From: Deltaproteobacteria bacterium
Lineage (GTDB): Bacteria > Myxococcota_A > UBA9160 > UBA4427
Direction of reading: 5' to 3'
Length of the DNA stretch: 39,321 nt
NCBI GenBank assembly: GCA_016713665.1
Contig: JADJOR010000003.1
Span: 1 to 39,321, forward strand
Shown here: positions 12,521 through 22,069 of the stretch, piece by piece
How positions within the stretch are numbered: position 1 is the stretch's first letter
How the letters are laid out: each line of letters opens with the position of its first letter
Program-made: the position numbers and the translations under genes
The notes under the pieces: model-generated
The model's input: the letters and a program-made list of their open reading frames with translations, nothing else
The model's database searches: none
What the model was told of the DNA's origin: nothing

Positions 12521-12892
12521 ATGCCCAAACTGCCGGAGCGCTCGCGTCGAGCGGACGACGATTTCGACGGGAATTCGAGTTCACTCGGGCTGAGGCTCGG
12601 GCCCGCGTCCGGGATTCCACAGGAACGACTTCCAACCTGGAGCGAGATCGGTCGCGGCATCACCCGCTGCGAACCGCTCGCGATCTTGCACCTCGGCCGC
12701 GTGATCAACATCGAGCTGGGTCCGCTTGGACGGACGCCTTCGTCGAGCGAGCGAGCCGGTCGAATCGTCGAAATCATGACGGATCTGGCTGCAGCCCATC
12801 GAGATGGAAAGATCCCGGCCGAAATGCCCGCCGACGTCATCGTCCGAGCCGCAGCTCCAGCGGGCTCTGGACTGCGCCGAACGCCTGCCTGA
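12521..12892 (+). CDS. hypothetical protein in sigma-factor cluster
   Basis: A 123-residue frame starting at ATG 12521, with GGAG seven bases upstream. It reads MPKLPERSRRADDDFDG, LGLRLGPASGIPQERLPTWS, EIGRGITRCEPLAILHLGRV, INIELGPLGR, RIVEIMTDLAAAHRDGKIPA, EMPADVIVRAAAPAG. The third codon positions are G/C-rich in this frame, and the segment RIVEIMTDLAAAHRDGKIP looks like an amphipathic helix, so I favour it over the longer antisense frame. There is no signal peptide or membrane segment. No family is recognised. It sits between the DUF928 protein and a second HxxxCxxC protein on the same strand and is probably part of that operon. Confidence 0.45.
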   Translation: MPKLPERSRRADDDFDGNSSSLGLRLGPASGIPQERLPTWSEIGRGITRCEPLAILHLGRVINIELGPLGRTPSSSERAGRIVEIMTDLAAAHRDGKIPAEMPADVIVRAAAPAGSGLRRTPA

Positions 12893-13034
12893 TCGAAGGC
12901 GCGACGAACGCGCTTCTCGGACGCAGCGACTCTCCTGACTGAACAGATTGATCCGATTCGAGTCGCTCGAACGACATCCCCATCGCCGGGGTGTGCTCGA
13001 AGGGGCGTGTCCAACTGCGAATCGGAGTCGAAAC

Positions 13035-13409
13035 GTGGCCCGGAATCAGCCTCGGCCCGACTCGCCGAGCTCGAACGACTCGACGCGCTGCCCGCTTCGC
13101 GACCGCCCGATGCCGGACGTCGCGGAGATGATGTCGCACCTCGAGGATTGCCTCGAGTGCTGGATCCACCGGAATGGATTGGATGAGCTCGAGGGAATCC
13201 TGAAGGACGGAGCGCCCGTCGCCCCGAGCGACGGGCCGACCTGGCATCCGTCCGCGAACGCGATGATTCGGCTCCTCGATGACGGCGACGAAGCTGACTC
13301 CGGCGAGAACCGGGAGCTGGCGTCGCATTTACGGTGCTGCGATAGCTGCCGGTCGGAGATCGAGGCACTCGAGCGATTTCTGCGAGCGCTGACTCGCCCC
13401 GACTCCTAG
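13035..13409 (+). CDS. soluble double HxxxCxxC (ZAS-like) protein
   Basis: A protein of about 124 residues without a membrane segment. It carries two zinc-finger-like motifs: HLEDCLECW near residue 33 and, about 70 residues later, HLRCCDSCRSEIEALERFLR. The spacing and the sequence after the second motif copy those of the DUF928 protein at 10998 (HLAGCDDC ... HHLESCPACRTDLAALRRF), so this is a stripped paralogue: zinc-finger region only. It may be a second, soluble regulator for the same sigma factor, or may compete with the membrane one; both are inference. The GTG at 13035 is chosen because GGAG lies seven bases before it; the same frame is open upstream to about 12948 and a downstream ATG exists at 13110. 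Confidence 0.6.
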   Translation: MARNQPRPDSPSSNDSTRCPLRDRPMPDVAEMMSHLEDCLECWIHRNGLDELEGILKDGAPVAPSDGPTWHPSANAMIRLLDDGDEADSGENRELASHLRCCDSCRSEIEALERFLRALTRPDS

Positions 13410-13561
13410 TCGAGTTCTGAAGTCGCTCGCTTGGGGGCGCCTCCCGCTCCATGATTCCTCAGCGATCTGATTCGGGAGCATGAACTCGTCGTCGCATTTG
13501 ATTCCCGGGTCGCGCAAGAGCACGCCCAGGCGATCCGCGATCGACTACGGAAAATGAGGCG

Positions 13562-13866
13562 ATGAAGCACGGGTTGGTCATTGGTCTCTCGGTAGTTGTC
13601 GGCGCGAGCATTCTGTCCGTCGCAGGCATGGCTCGAGCCGCAAATTTCATCGTCAACTTCAGTGCGACCGACGCCGCCCGCGCGATGATCAGTCCACCAG
13701 CAGGGAAGGCTCATGGCCGCCGGCGGAGCAGAGGACGACTTGATCGTCGCTCACCTGTCTGCAATTAGAATCATCGACGTCCCGTCCGGTTCGGGCGAAC
13801 TGGACGAAATCTGCGCTCATCAAATATTTGTTTTCATCGGGGCTCTGGTGGACTTGTTGGACTGAG
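13562..13866 (+). CDS. small secreted protein, possibly frame-shifted
   Basis: MKHGLVIGLSVVVGASILSV followed by AGMARAANFIVNFSATDAA is a strong signal peptide with a cleavage-like ARA-A site, so translation of this start is credible. In the original frame it runs into an Arg-rich tail ending at 13768. In a second frame a more natural continuation exists: MAAGGAEDDLIVAHLSAIRI, IDVPSGSGELDEICAHQIFV, FIGALVDLLD-stop, ending at 13866. I therefore suspect one protein of about 100 residues broken near 13700. No family is recognised. It closes the rightward sigma-factor gene group and is convergent with the TpsB gene. Confidence 0.4.
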
Positions 13867-13918
13867 ACCTCACGCGCCTAGGTAATTTCTCAGTCATTCC
13901 GCGAGCTGGGGACGACGT

Positions 13919-15654
13919 TCAGTTCAAATACGTCCATGTGACTCGCAGCTGCAAACCGTCATCCTGAACAGCTCGACCAGGTGAACCCCCAAGACGATCG
14001 AGAGGATACGCCCAGTAAATTTCGAGTGCCGCGTTCGGGAGCACACTCAGAAGGGCGGATACTCCGGTACTAAGCACGTGCGCGGCGGGGCGAGCATCGT
14101 GGGCGTCGTCCCAACCGTATCCAAATCCAAAATTAGGCCCAATCTCCAACGATGGCCGAAAGTCGCCCAATCGCGGAAGCCGGGTCCCCACGTAGACCTC
14201 TGCTGTCGTCATCGCTCCGTTGTCCCGAACTAGCTGGTTCTGACGGTAACCCCGAACACTATCCATTCCACCAATGCCGAACTGCTCTAGGCCCAAAAGG
14301 CGGTCGGATGCGATCTGGATTGCGCTGCGAATCTGAGCTCGCACGGGCAATGAAGGGTGTCTTGCCCCGATATCCAGTTGAATGAGGCCGGCGTGGTACT
14401 GGCTGTCGGGAGTCGTCCCTCCATGGCTCGTCGCGCCGAGGACATCCAGTCCCTCGCTCAGCTGCAACCGAATCGCACCGGCCATGTACCGAGACCGCGC
14501 TATCAAGTCTAGGCCAGTTCGAATCACGACGACGGTCGATTTGCCCTGCTCCGGTCCTAGATCGAAGGATTCGCGCTCGCCGTCCAGATACGATTGGCTT
14601 CGTCGCCATTCTCCGCGAACGAATAGCTCCGCCGACACCCGCGTTCGATCGATGATTGGCTGGACCAGAGCTACGCCATAGGTACTCGTCCGATTCGAGA
14701 TGTCGAGCTCGTCCACGGGAGAGAGCACGACCATACTCCAGGTCGAACGCGCGACAATCTCCACCTGCGACTCGTACCGCGTGATCGGGATCCGATAGCG
14801 TCCTTGTACGTCGTGCAGACCCTCAGCGATTCTGTACTGAACGCCCAGAAAGTCTCCGACGCCCAGAAGATTGCCGTTCGAGACGACGGCCGTACCAACC
14901 CATTCTCCCAAAGAAGGTTCGCCGTCGTTGGCACCCTGAACCAGGACCCGCCATGGATTGACCTCGACTATCCTGACAACCAGCCGACTCAAGCCATTCG
15001 CCGAGCCCGGCACGAGGGTCGCCGCGACCTGATGGAGGTTCGGACGTCGCTGCAGCCGCGCGACGGCCGCGCGAACCTTGGAGAGCCGAACGGGCGATTC
15101 ACGAGTGAGGCGAGACGCGCCCGTACGAATCCGTCTCGGAGGAGGCCGTCATTCAGGATCTCGATCGATTCCAAGAAGCCCTCGACGATCTCGAACCTCA
15201 ATATGCCACCGGACAAGTCCTGGGGCGGCACGACGGCTCTCGATGTAATCCAGCCATGATCGACATAGACCCGAGTCAATTCCTCCCGGACACTCCGAAT
15301 TTCCTCGATCGAGAGTCGAGATCCCTCACGAGGAGCAGTAACGGTGCGCAGGATCGGGGTAGCGATCAGCGAATTCCCGGCGATCTCGATTCTCCTGACG
15401 AAGATCGATTCCATGCGATCAGCGTCGGCCCCCTTCTCGCCGAGAGGAGGAGGGGGTAAGGGGATCCCGAGCCTCTCGGGCATGGGATCGAGATTGGGAA
15501 GCGGGGGAAGCGGTTCGACCACGACCTGGGATCGCCCAGAGTCGGCCGGATCCACACTGACGTCGGGCATTGGCCGCTTTTCATCCGATGGTCGAACCTG
15601 CTGGGCCACCACCTCGATCGCGCCGAGGCAGGCCCAAATGCCAGCCAGGACCAC
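13919..15654 (-). CDS. TpsB two-partner secretion pore (ShlB/FhaC/HecB family)
   Basis: About 578 residues with one frame change near 15085. A signal segment (MVLAGIWACLGAIEVVAQQV) is followed by a Pro-rich linker (LPPLPNLDPMPERLGIPLPP) and two POTRA-like domains (IFVRRIEIAGNSLIATPILR; ELTRVYVDHGWITSRAVVPP; GILRFEIVEGFLESIEILND; LSRLVVRIVEVNPWRVLVQG). A C-terminal 16-strand-type barrel contains GIGGMDSVRGYRQNQLVRDN, where VRGYR is the hallmark of the Omp85/TpsB loop L6, and ends LQLRVTWTYLN, a typical aromatic barrel end. Such pores bind the TPS domain of their partner in the periplasm and export it. The partner gene ends only 13 bases upstream (stop 15668). GTG 15654 is preceded by GAGGAGGG. 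Confidence 0.88.
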
Positions 15655-15667
15655 GACCCTCCTCGAA

Positions 15668-18600
15668 TCAGAGCCAACTGCTCACCATCAAAAAGGCGGA
15701 CCAATAGAACGGGTGACCTCGCTTCGGGTCGTGTAGTGCGGCCACCTGGGCGCGCCGAAGCGCCTCGGCTTTCGTGGTACCAGCTGCGCCGAGCTGCTCG
15801 TAGAACGACGAGATGAGAGTCGACGTCTCCGCGTCGCTGATCGGCCAGAGTGTGCCCAACGCACTGCTGGCTCCAGACCGCACGGCGGCTCCTGCCAGCC
15901 CGAGTGCGGACTGATCATCGCTCGCCGCGGTTTCGCACGCAGACAGCACGAGCAGATCGATGGGGCGCTCGACGAAACGCGACGGAGCGATAAATCCGGC
16001 GAGCGTCTCGAATGACATCCGGCCATCATGGGCCAGAACAAAACTCGACTTCGAGTCCCCGGTGAAGCGCGCGGGGATGCGATATGGACGATCGACGGAT
16101 GGTCTTCGGCTATCCGAGCGCCCAGTCTTTGCGCCACGAAATCTGAATCGAGGAGAAGATCCCCTCCATATCTCGCCTGAAGCTCGCGCACTTCCTGCGC
16201 CGCTCGCGGAAGGGGCGCAAATCCCTCCGACCCGGCGCCGAGCCCGGCAAACAGAATGCGCGCTCGGGCGAGATCCATCTCTCGAGGAGCCACCGTTTCA
16301 ATCCCCGGTGCAATCGCAATTGCGTATCGCTCGATGAGATACTCGCCGCCGTCCCTAAGCGCGGAAATCGGAATATTCCGAAGCCCACCGTTCGGAACCC
16401 AGATCACCGTCTTGATTCGCTCTTCCTCGAGCCATCGCTCGATCGGACCGATTAGCCATCCGTAGAGAAGGGAGCCCGATCGTTCATGCCGTCGGGTGAG
16501 GGGATCCATCAGATCGAGGCGAAAACGCGCCGCCTCCGCGGTCAGGCTCTCAAACTCCACGATAGACGTAGCCCTTCGAAATCCGGACGACGTCGCGACG
16601 AGCAGCTCTACGCGGTTCGAAAGAGCAATCGGATAGACGACTGCCACTCCCGCGACCGTACTCCGAAACGAGCTCGTCCAGCGTCCGGGTGCGCGACTCC
16701 AGCAGCGCCACGCATTCGTCGCGAAAATAATCCTCGAGCGCGACGGCCTGCGACAGCTCGGCGACGCGTCTCACCTCCGCGAAAAGTCGGCTTTGCGCGT
16801 CGGCGTCGACTCCGAGATCCGCGCTCTGGAACAAGAGATCGATGTACGCCAGATGAAGCTCGTCGAGCGCCTGGTGGGAGACCTTGCTCTCGTATCGCGG
16901 GTCGCGGAAGGCTGCACGCCGCAGTCTCGCTGCCGCGTCCACCGCGCGCCGATACGAGTTAAGCGCCGCGCTTGCGCGTCCCTGCGTCCAGAGGATTCGA
17001 CCTTCCATCGCGTACCAGAGATGAAGCTCAGCCGACGTATTGAACTGCTCTCCGGCTCCGATCGCATCTCGAACGAGAGCCAGCGAATGTTCGCGATGGC
17101 CCTCCATCTCGTAACGCCGGGCGAGCCGGCCAAGGGACGCCGAATACTCCCGGGCCGTCCCCAGGACTCGGGCTATGCGGACCGCATCGACCAGATCCCG
17201 GTGGGCCCCCTCTACCAGTTGGACCCTCCGTTTCGAAGCCTTCGACGCCAAGAGAATCTGAGTCTGCGCGAGGTGAACACGTGAGGCCCAACGCACGAAG
17301 TCGTTCTCGAGAGCATCCGCCAAGCGACGCGCCTCGCGCGTCGAACGAATCGCAGTTTCCCAAGAGCCGTGCTCGGCGTCCAGTCGAGCCCGGTTGGCGA
17401 ACACGAGCAATCGGGTGGAGACGCGATCTGAGTCGTCCAGCTCCTCCGAAAGCGCATCCAGCTCGCGACGCGCCTTTTCGAGCTTGCCATCGGCGAGGGC
17501 GCGACCTGCGTCGTCCATTCGACGAAGGGCCCCCTCCACCTCGGCAATCGATTCTTGGGATTCTCGACGCTCACCAATCACGAGCGACGACGAGAGCCAG
17601 CGCTCCTCATCGATCGGCTCGGGCGCCTTGGAAGCGACGACGAGACTTCCCCCGGCACTCGCCGCGCGGGCCTCGCAAGGTGGGCGGAGCAGCGTGCCAG
17701 CATCGAGCAGAGACGCTTCGACTGGACGAAGGTCCTCCTCGATCGTTGCGATCGAGGAGGTCAAAATCACTTCTCCGTTCACCCCCGCGCTCGAGTCCGC
17801 CGAGACCGTGCTCGTCGGAGATGCGAAGAAGGCATCGGCACGGATCTCGATCCGCCCGCCGACGCCGCTGCCGTCGTCGGCTCGGGCCTGCGCAAGGATT
17901 CGGCTCTCGTCCTCGAGGACCATCGAACGCGGCCGACTGATCTCGACGTCGCCCCCACGATTCGCTCCGACACTCGCTTCGATCTCGCTTCTGTCACGCA
18001 GTCGAACCTCGCCTGTCGATCGGATTCGGATCGACCTCGCCTCCCCATCCCCGGGCGATCCCCCCTCGGCACCGACGGCCGCGAAAGTGCTGATCCGACC
18101 TTCTTCACTCAGCGCTAAATCCATCACGTCGAGCTGGATCTCTCCGCCGGTACCGGGGCCGTCGGCCGTAGCAGAGATCGAGGCCCGATCACCGACTCGG
18201 ACCGCGGGAGCCGTAATCCGGATACTGCCGGCCGCGCCGGAGGACTCCGCAAGCGATCTCGAGGTGACCCGCGACGTATCGCCTTGGGTGGACATGCTGG
18301 CGAGCCGGACGGACTCGGACGCAACGATCTCGATCGAGCCGGCCGACCCGGTCGTGAGCCCCTCGCCTTTCAGGCGACCCTGCGCACTCGTCGAATTGTC
18401 GATCATCGATCCGCCGAGGAGCTCAAGCGACCCAGTCGCGATCGAGATGTCTCCGGCTCGTGCGTTCCGTGTCGTCTGAGCGGTAATGGCTGCTCCATCT
18501 TCGAGCCGCAGTCTGCCGCCCTGCGTCCGCAAGGCGACGTCTCCGCCGGCGCCGGAGCCCTGCGCGTTGCTCAGGATTCCTGTGCCCGAGTCTCGGAGTT

Positions 18601-20090
18601 CGAAATTTGACGTCGCCCTTGCGTCGATGTTTCCCGCGTCGCCGGACCCGAAACTGGTGGCTGAGATGAGGGCGCCGCCCGCCATCTCGATACTCTGCGC
18701 AGTGACGTCCACGTTCCCGCCAGTCCCAGATCCCCCGATGAGAAGTGAAAGTCCTTCCCCCGTTACCGACTCTCCGTCAGGGTCGAGCCACAGCAATCCT
18801 CCTTGTATCCTCAGACCGGTTCGGGCAAGAAGTCCGACGTCGTCGTTGCGAAACCGCTTTTCGATCGAAAGTCTTCCAGTCGCCTCGATCGAGATGTCTC
18901 CGCCATCTCCGCTACCCGTAACGGTGGAGCGAAGATCCGAATCGACGATCGAGACGTCATGCGAGAATATCGAGATGTTTCCGATCCCTCCTCGCCGCGA
19001 ATTCTCGGGCGGAGCAGATACTGCTGCCCTGTCGACTCGCGCATTCCCACGAGAACATCCGCAGCCTCGGGAGCATCACCGGAATCGACGATCACGACAT
19101 CAGCCAGCTGCTGTTCGACGCCCGAGGCATCGAAAAAGCTGACGATCAGGCTGTCGCGCGGCGTCAAGACGTCATCACTGCCTGCTGGCGGGAGCAGCCT
19201 GAAGACCGGAGTCAATCCCTGGCTGCTGATCGTGGCGTCATCCACGATTTGGATGTCGCCCAGGGACCTGAAGCCAAATAGCGAGATCTCCGCACTGGAT
19301 TCGAAGAGCCCTGAGACCCGGCCTGCCGAATCTGCCGACACCAGACTGATGTTCCCGTCGAGCGCTGAGATGATTCCGCGCGGCTCACTCGAATCCAGAT
19401 CACCGGCGACCGTGATATCCCCACCGACGAGGGCGATGTCGTAGTGCGGGCGCACCTCCAGGAATCCTTTGACGACGATCGGACCGGCGCCGGAGTCGAG
19501 GAAGCGAAACGTATCGGGAGCCAAAGACATGAAGGAAGATCCATCGAGATCCGTTGCGGAATAGAACTCGCCGCTAGCTCGGTTCTCGACGCGGTCCGCG
19601 CTCGACGCAAAGAAACTTCCTGGGACGTCCATGCTGAAATTTTGCCCGAATACGAGGCCATGTGGATTGATCAGCACCAGCCGGGACTCTCCGGCGGTCG
19701 AGCGAAGCGCTCCGAGGAGGTGGCTCTGCCCCGGTCCAGTGACCCGCGCAATCAGATTGCGAACGACGGCGTCGCCCCATGCGGCACTCCGCTCGAAGGT
19801 TGCCGACCCGCCTCCGGGACATTCAGCTGCGAGAAACTGTGGAAGACGTTTGAGCCGCGGATCTGACCGAGCTCGCCCCCGATCGTGTAGTCCTTGCCGC
19901 TCGCGCCGCCACCAACCGACATCGGTCCGCCGGCGTGGGTCGTACCGTCGGTAACGACCTGTCCGATGGCGGATTTCGACATCACTCCATGTGAGGCGCA
20001 GAAGACCGCGACCACTTCCGCCCAGGCAGCGGCGAGCGAGCGAACGCGGCGGGCAGAAGAGGATCGGGTTCGGGCGGATGATGTTGTCAT
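15668..20090 (-). CDS. TpsA exoprotein fused to TPR-like region and CHAT caspase-like protease
   Basis: About 1,470 residues with four to five frame changes (near 19815, 18950-18800, 16655, 16073). Signal segment RVRSLAAAWAEVVAVFCASH. TPS (filamentous haemagglutinin N-terminal) domain, about residues 35-290: GKDYTIGGELGQIRGSNVFH, SFSQLNVPEAG, AAWGDAVVRNLIARVTG, LVLINPHGLVFGQNFSMDVP. Beta-helix repeats to about residue 790 (GSGTGGNVDVTAQSIEMAGG and many like it), ending at the LLRPPCEARAAS element seen at TpsA ends. Helical TPR-like region, about 830-1115 (ALRRMDDAGRALADGKLEKA; ALNSYRRAVDAAARLRRAAF). CHAT domain, about 1145-1470: VVYPIALSNRVELLVA, IKTVIWVPNGGLRNIPISAL, IVHIAS (His loop), DLLVLSACETAASD with the catalytic Cys codon at 15935-15937, GASSALGTLWPISDAETSTL, ending HPFYWSAFLMVSSWL. 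The pore gene follows. Confidence 0.82.
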
Positions 20091-20158
20091 TTCGATCGCT
20101 CGGAACCAAGCCGGCGGGTTGCTCCGCCTTCAAAGGCATGCGGTACTGCCCCAGCAGG

Positions 20159-21610
20159 TCAGCGTCTGCGCTTCTGGAGACGTGCGCGCGCGAACGATAT
20201 GAGACAAGTGCCGAGCACGAAGGAAGCCCCCGCGTCGATCACCGGTTCGGGCACGGTGCAGGTCGTCGACGGTCCCGGGTTGCAATACCGGTCACAATGA
20301 TCTCCGTATCTGTCCCGGTCCGAGTCGACCTGTGAGGGATTCGGATTCGGACAATTGTCGAGTAAGGCGGGACGACCATCCTTGTCCGGATCGTCGCAGT
20401 CGTCGGGTCGACCATCGCCGTCGGAATCGTCGGGTCGACCATCGCCGTCGAGGTCACGCATGTACGTGGCATAGGCTCCCCACCGGAAAACGGGCGAATC
20501 GCCGAATTCGGTTTCTACGGCCCCGTTGGGAGATTCGCGGCAAGCGATGCAGTCTGAGATCTTCCATTCGCAGCACATGTACCCGCTCGCAACACGAGGA
20601 GTGAGACTCATCAGTACGGTGACGTCCCTCCTGTCTATCCCGTCATTGGTGAAGATTTCCGCTCTACAATCCCCGATCGGTGTCGTGAGGTTCGTGGCAT
20701 GCGGATTGGAAAATGAGGCCGACGTGATCAGGAATGAACACCCCGGGCTGTCGCTCTGTGAGCAATCAGCCCAAGAATATCTGGGCGATTCGAAAACTTG
20801 TGGCTCACATGTCTGGCCTGGCTCGCAGGTCCACCCGGGATCATAGGGATCGAGATTCGGGTCGCAGTATATTGGCGGATCTCCCAAGTCTACGGTGCAT
20901 CGGCCAGTTCGACCAACGAAGAACCCATCATAGTTAGGCCCGAATCCTAGTGCATCATCCAAGTGATCCAAACGGATGTTATCGATTCCGGTCGTCTCGC
21001 CCCCGATGACCAGCTCGATGCCGATCCGGAACTCCGTGACGTTGCTCAGCAACGACGCCCAGGATCCGTGGACGATCTGCCAGTCCTCCTCTATGAGATC
21101 AGCCTGGACGTGGGTCCATGTCCCGGTCGCGGCGGGCGACGCGCTTTCCCAGTGGGCCTCGTCGCCGGCGCCGCTCTCGAGTCGAATTCTATACGGAACG
21201 GGTGAGCCGGATGAGGCCAAGATGATGTGGTCGAAGGCGATCGATCCGAGACGATCGAGCTCGCTCCAATCGCCGAGGAACGCTTGCGGAGCAGAAACGA
21301 AGCTCGCGTCGGGGTCGGAGTCCTGGAATTGAAGGTAGCCGCCCGGATTGCCACCCGTTGCGACCCAAGCCAGGATGTTGTTTTGGCCGGGCGGACCTCC
21401 GTCCTGGTCGACGAGAGGCCAGCCGTTCGGAGGAAGAGTAGACGCTAGCGTGTCAAAGCCTTGCCGCGGCGGTAAGACAATGGGGCTCGACACAGCCGCG
21501 CCTGTCAGCAGCTGAGCCATCAAGAGGATTAGTGATCCCCATCGGGGGAACCGCCTGCGAAGGCACGTCCGAACTAGCCGCACGCCGCCCTGGCGATCGA
21601 GTCGAACCAT
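20159..21610 (-). CDS. laminin-B-like, TSP3-repeat, PEP-CTERM surface protein
   Basis: An intact 483-residue protein. Signal segment WGSLILLMAQLLTGAAVSS. Residues of about 40-230 resemble a laminin-B/IV carbohydrate-binding-like domain: GFDTLASTLPPNGWPLVDQD, AWVATGGNPGGYLQFQDSDP, LGSIAFDHIILASSG, TGTWTHVQADLIEEDW, GGETTGIDNIRLDHL. A Cys-rich middle follows. Thrombospondin type-3-like Ca-binding repeats come near the end: DLDGDGRPDDSDGDGRPDDC and LLDNCPNPNPSQVDSDRDRY. The last about 35 residues, CTVPEPVIDAGASFVLGTC then a hydrophobic stretch and RARLQKRRR, form a PEP-CTERM sorting tail (VPEP, membrane helix, basic end) cut by exosortases in other bacteria. It lies 68 bases upstream of the TpsA-CHAT gene on the same strand. 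The likely location is the cell surface or matrix; the ligand is unknown. Confidence 0.75.
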   Translation of the reverse strand: MVRLDRQGGVRLVRTCLRRRFPRWGSLILLMAQLLTGAAVSSPIVLPPRQGFDTLASTLPPNGWPLVDQDGGPPGQNNILAWVATGGNPGGYLQFQDSDPDASFVSAPQAFLGDWSELDRLGSIAFDHIILASSGSPVPYRIRLESGAGDEAHWESASPAATGTWTHVQADLIEEDWQIVHGSWASLLSNVTEFRIGIELVIGGETTGIDNIRLDHLDDALGFGPNYDGFFVGRTGRCTVDLGDPPIYCDPNLDPYDPGWTCEPGQTCEPQVFESPRYSWADCSQSDSPGCSFLITSASFSNPHATNLTTPIGDCRAEIFTNDGIDRRDVTVLMSLTPRVASGYMCCEWKISDCIACRESPNGAVETEFGDSPVFRWGAYATYMRDLDGDGRPDDSDGDGRPDDCDDPDKDGRPALLDNCPNPNPSQVDSDRDRYGDHCDRYCNPGPSTTCTVPEPVIDAGASFVLGTCLISFARARLQKRRR

Positions 21611-22069
21611 AGCTTCGTGCCCCCTCGTCCCTGACGACCGAGAAGTGCTGGAATGCGCGCGGATACGGCGCGCGCTAAAAGCACATCGTAGCGACTCGAT
21701 TAACTCGCGCAGCGCCTAACCCAAAGGGCTCCCCGAACTTCCTCAGTCGTTCGAATATCAAGGGGGGGGGCGAGACGGAGTCAAGTCCGAACGAGGATCG
21801 CGGCCCGGAATTTCCCTCGGGACAATCTGGGCAAGTGGATAGCAAGTCCCGTACTGACTCATAGTTGCGCGCGCGGACCCATTCCCGCCCCCAGACCCAG
21901 ATCGAGGAACTACGATGACGTTCTCGCACAATGCTGAGAGCCGCGGCAATCGCCGAACGCTTCACTCGATGCGCACGACATGAATGGCTCGCCGCTCTAC
22001 AAATGCTCAAGCAGGTGGGCCCGACCGCCCCAGCGATCGGGCCCACGTCCACAGACGCGGAGACTCCAG
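21611..22069. other. intergenic region with G-run and hairpin
   Basis: About 460 bases between the subtilase stop and the laminin-like gene start, both leftward. It contains a nine-base G run at 21762-21770 and the hairpin listed at 22015-22046. The open frames across it are low-complexity and unsupported. The promoter of the laminin-like gene, and possibly of TpsA, should lie in its left part; I see GAGGGGG 11 bases before the ATG at 21610. Confidence 0.4.
22015..22046 (-). terminator. hairpin downstream of subtilase
   Basis: A perfect 10-base stem (gtgggcccga / tcgggcccac) with a 12-base loop, starting 24 bases after the leftward subtilase stop. No T-run follows on the minus strand, so it is a GC hairpin that may still stop or protect the transcript. 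Confidence 0.45.

Noticed and set aside
12439..13452. Leftward open frame of more than 300 codons opposite the hypothetical and zinc-finger genes
   Set aside because: Its product is Arg/Ser-rich without family features, while the rightward frames show HxxxCxxC motifs, ribosome sites and better codon use. It is the antisense shadow of GC-rich genes.
13426..13559. Short rightward coding-like stretch (LIREHELVVAFDSRVAQEHA, QAIRDRLRKMRR-stop)
   Set aside because: It looks protein-like but has no start codon and is closed upstream by a stop; too short to annotate. It could be a remnant or a frame-broken extension of the zinc-finger gene.
13866..13918. Terminator between the convergent small secreted gene and TpsB (ctgaga ... 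tctcag)
   Set aside because: Arms are only six bases with a 20-base loop and no T-run; not convincing.
21762..21770. Run of nine G as a possible phase-variation tract
   Set aside because: It lies in a gap without a supported reading frame and not at a promoter spacing I can define; homopolymers here are also error-prone.
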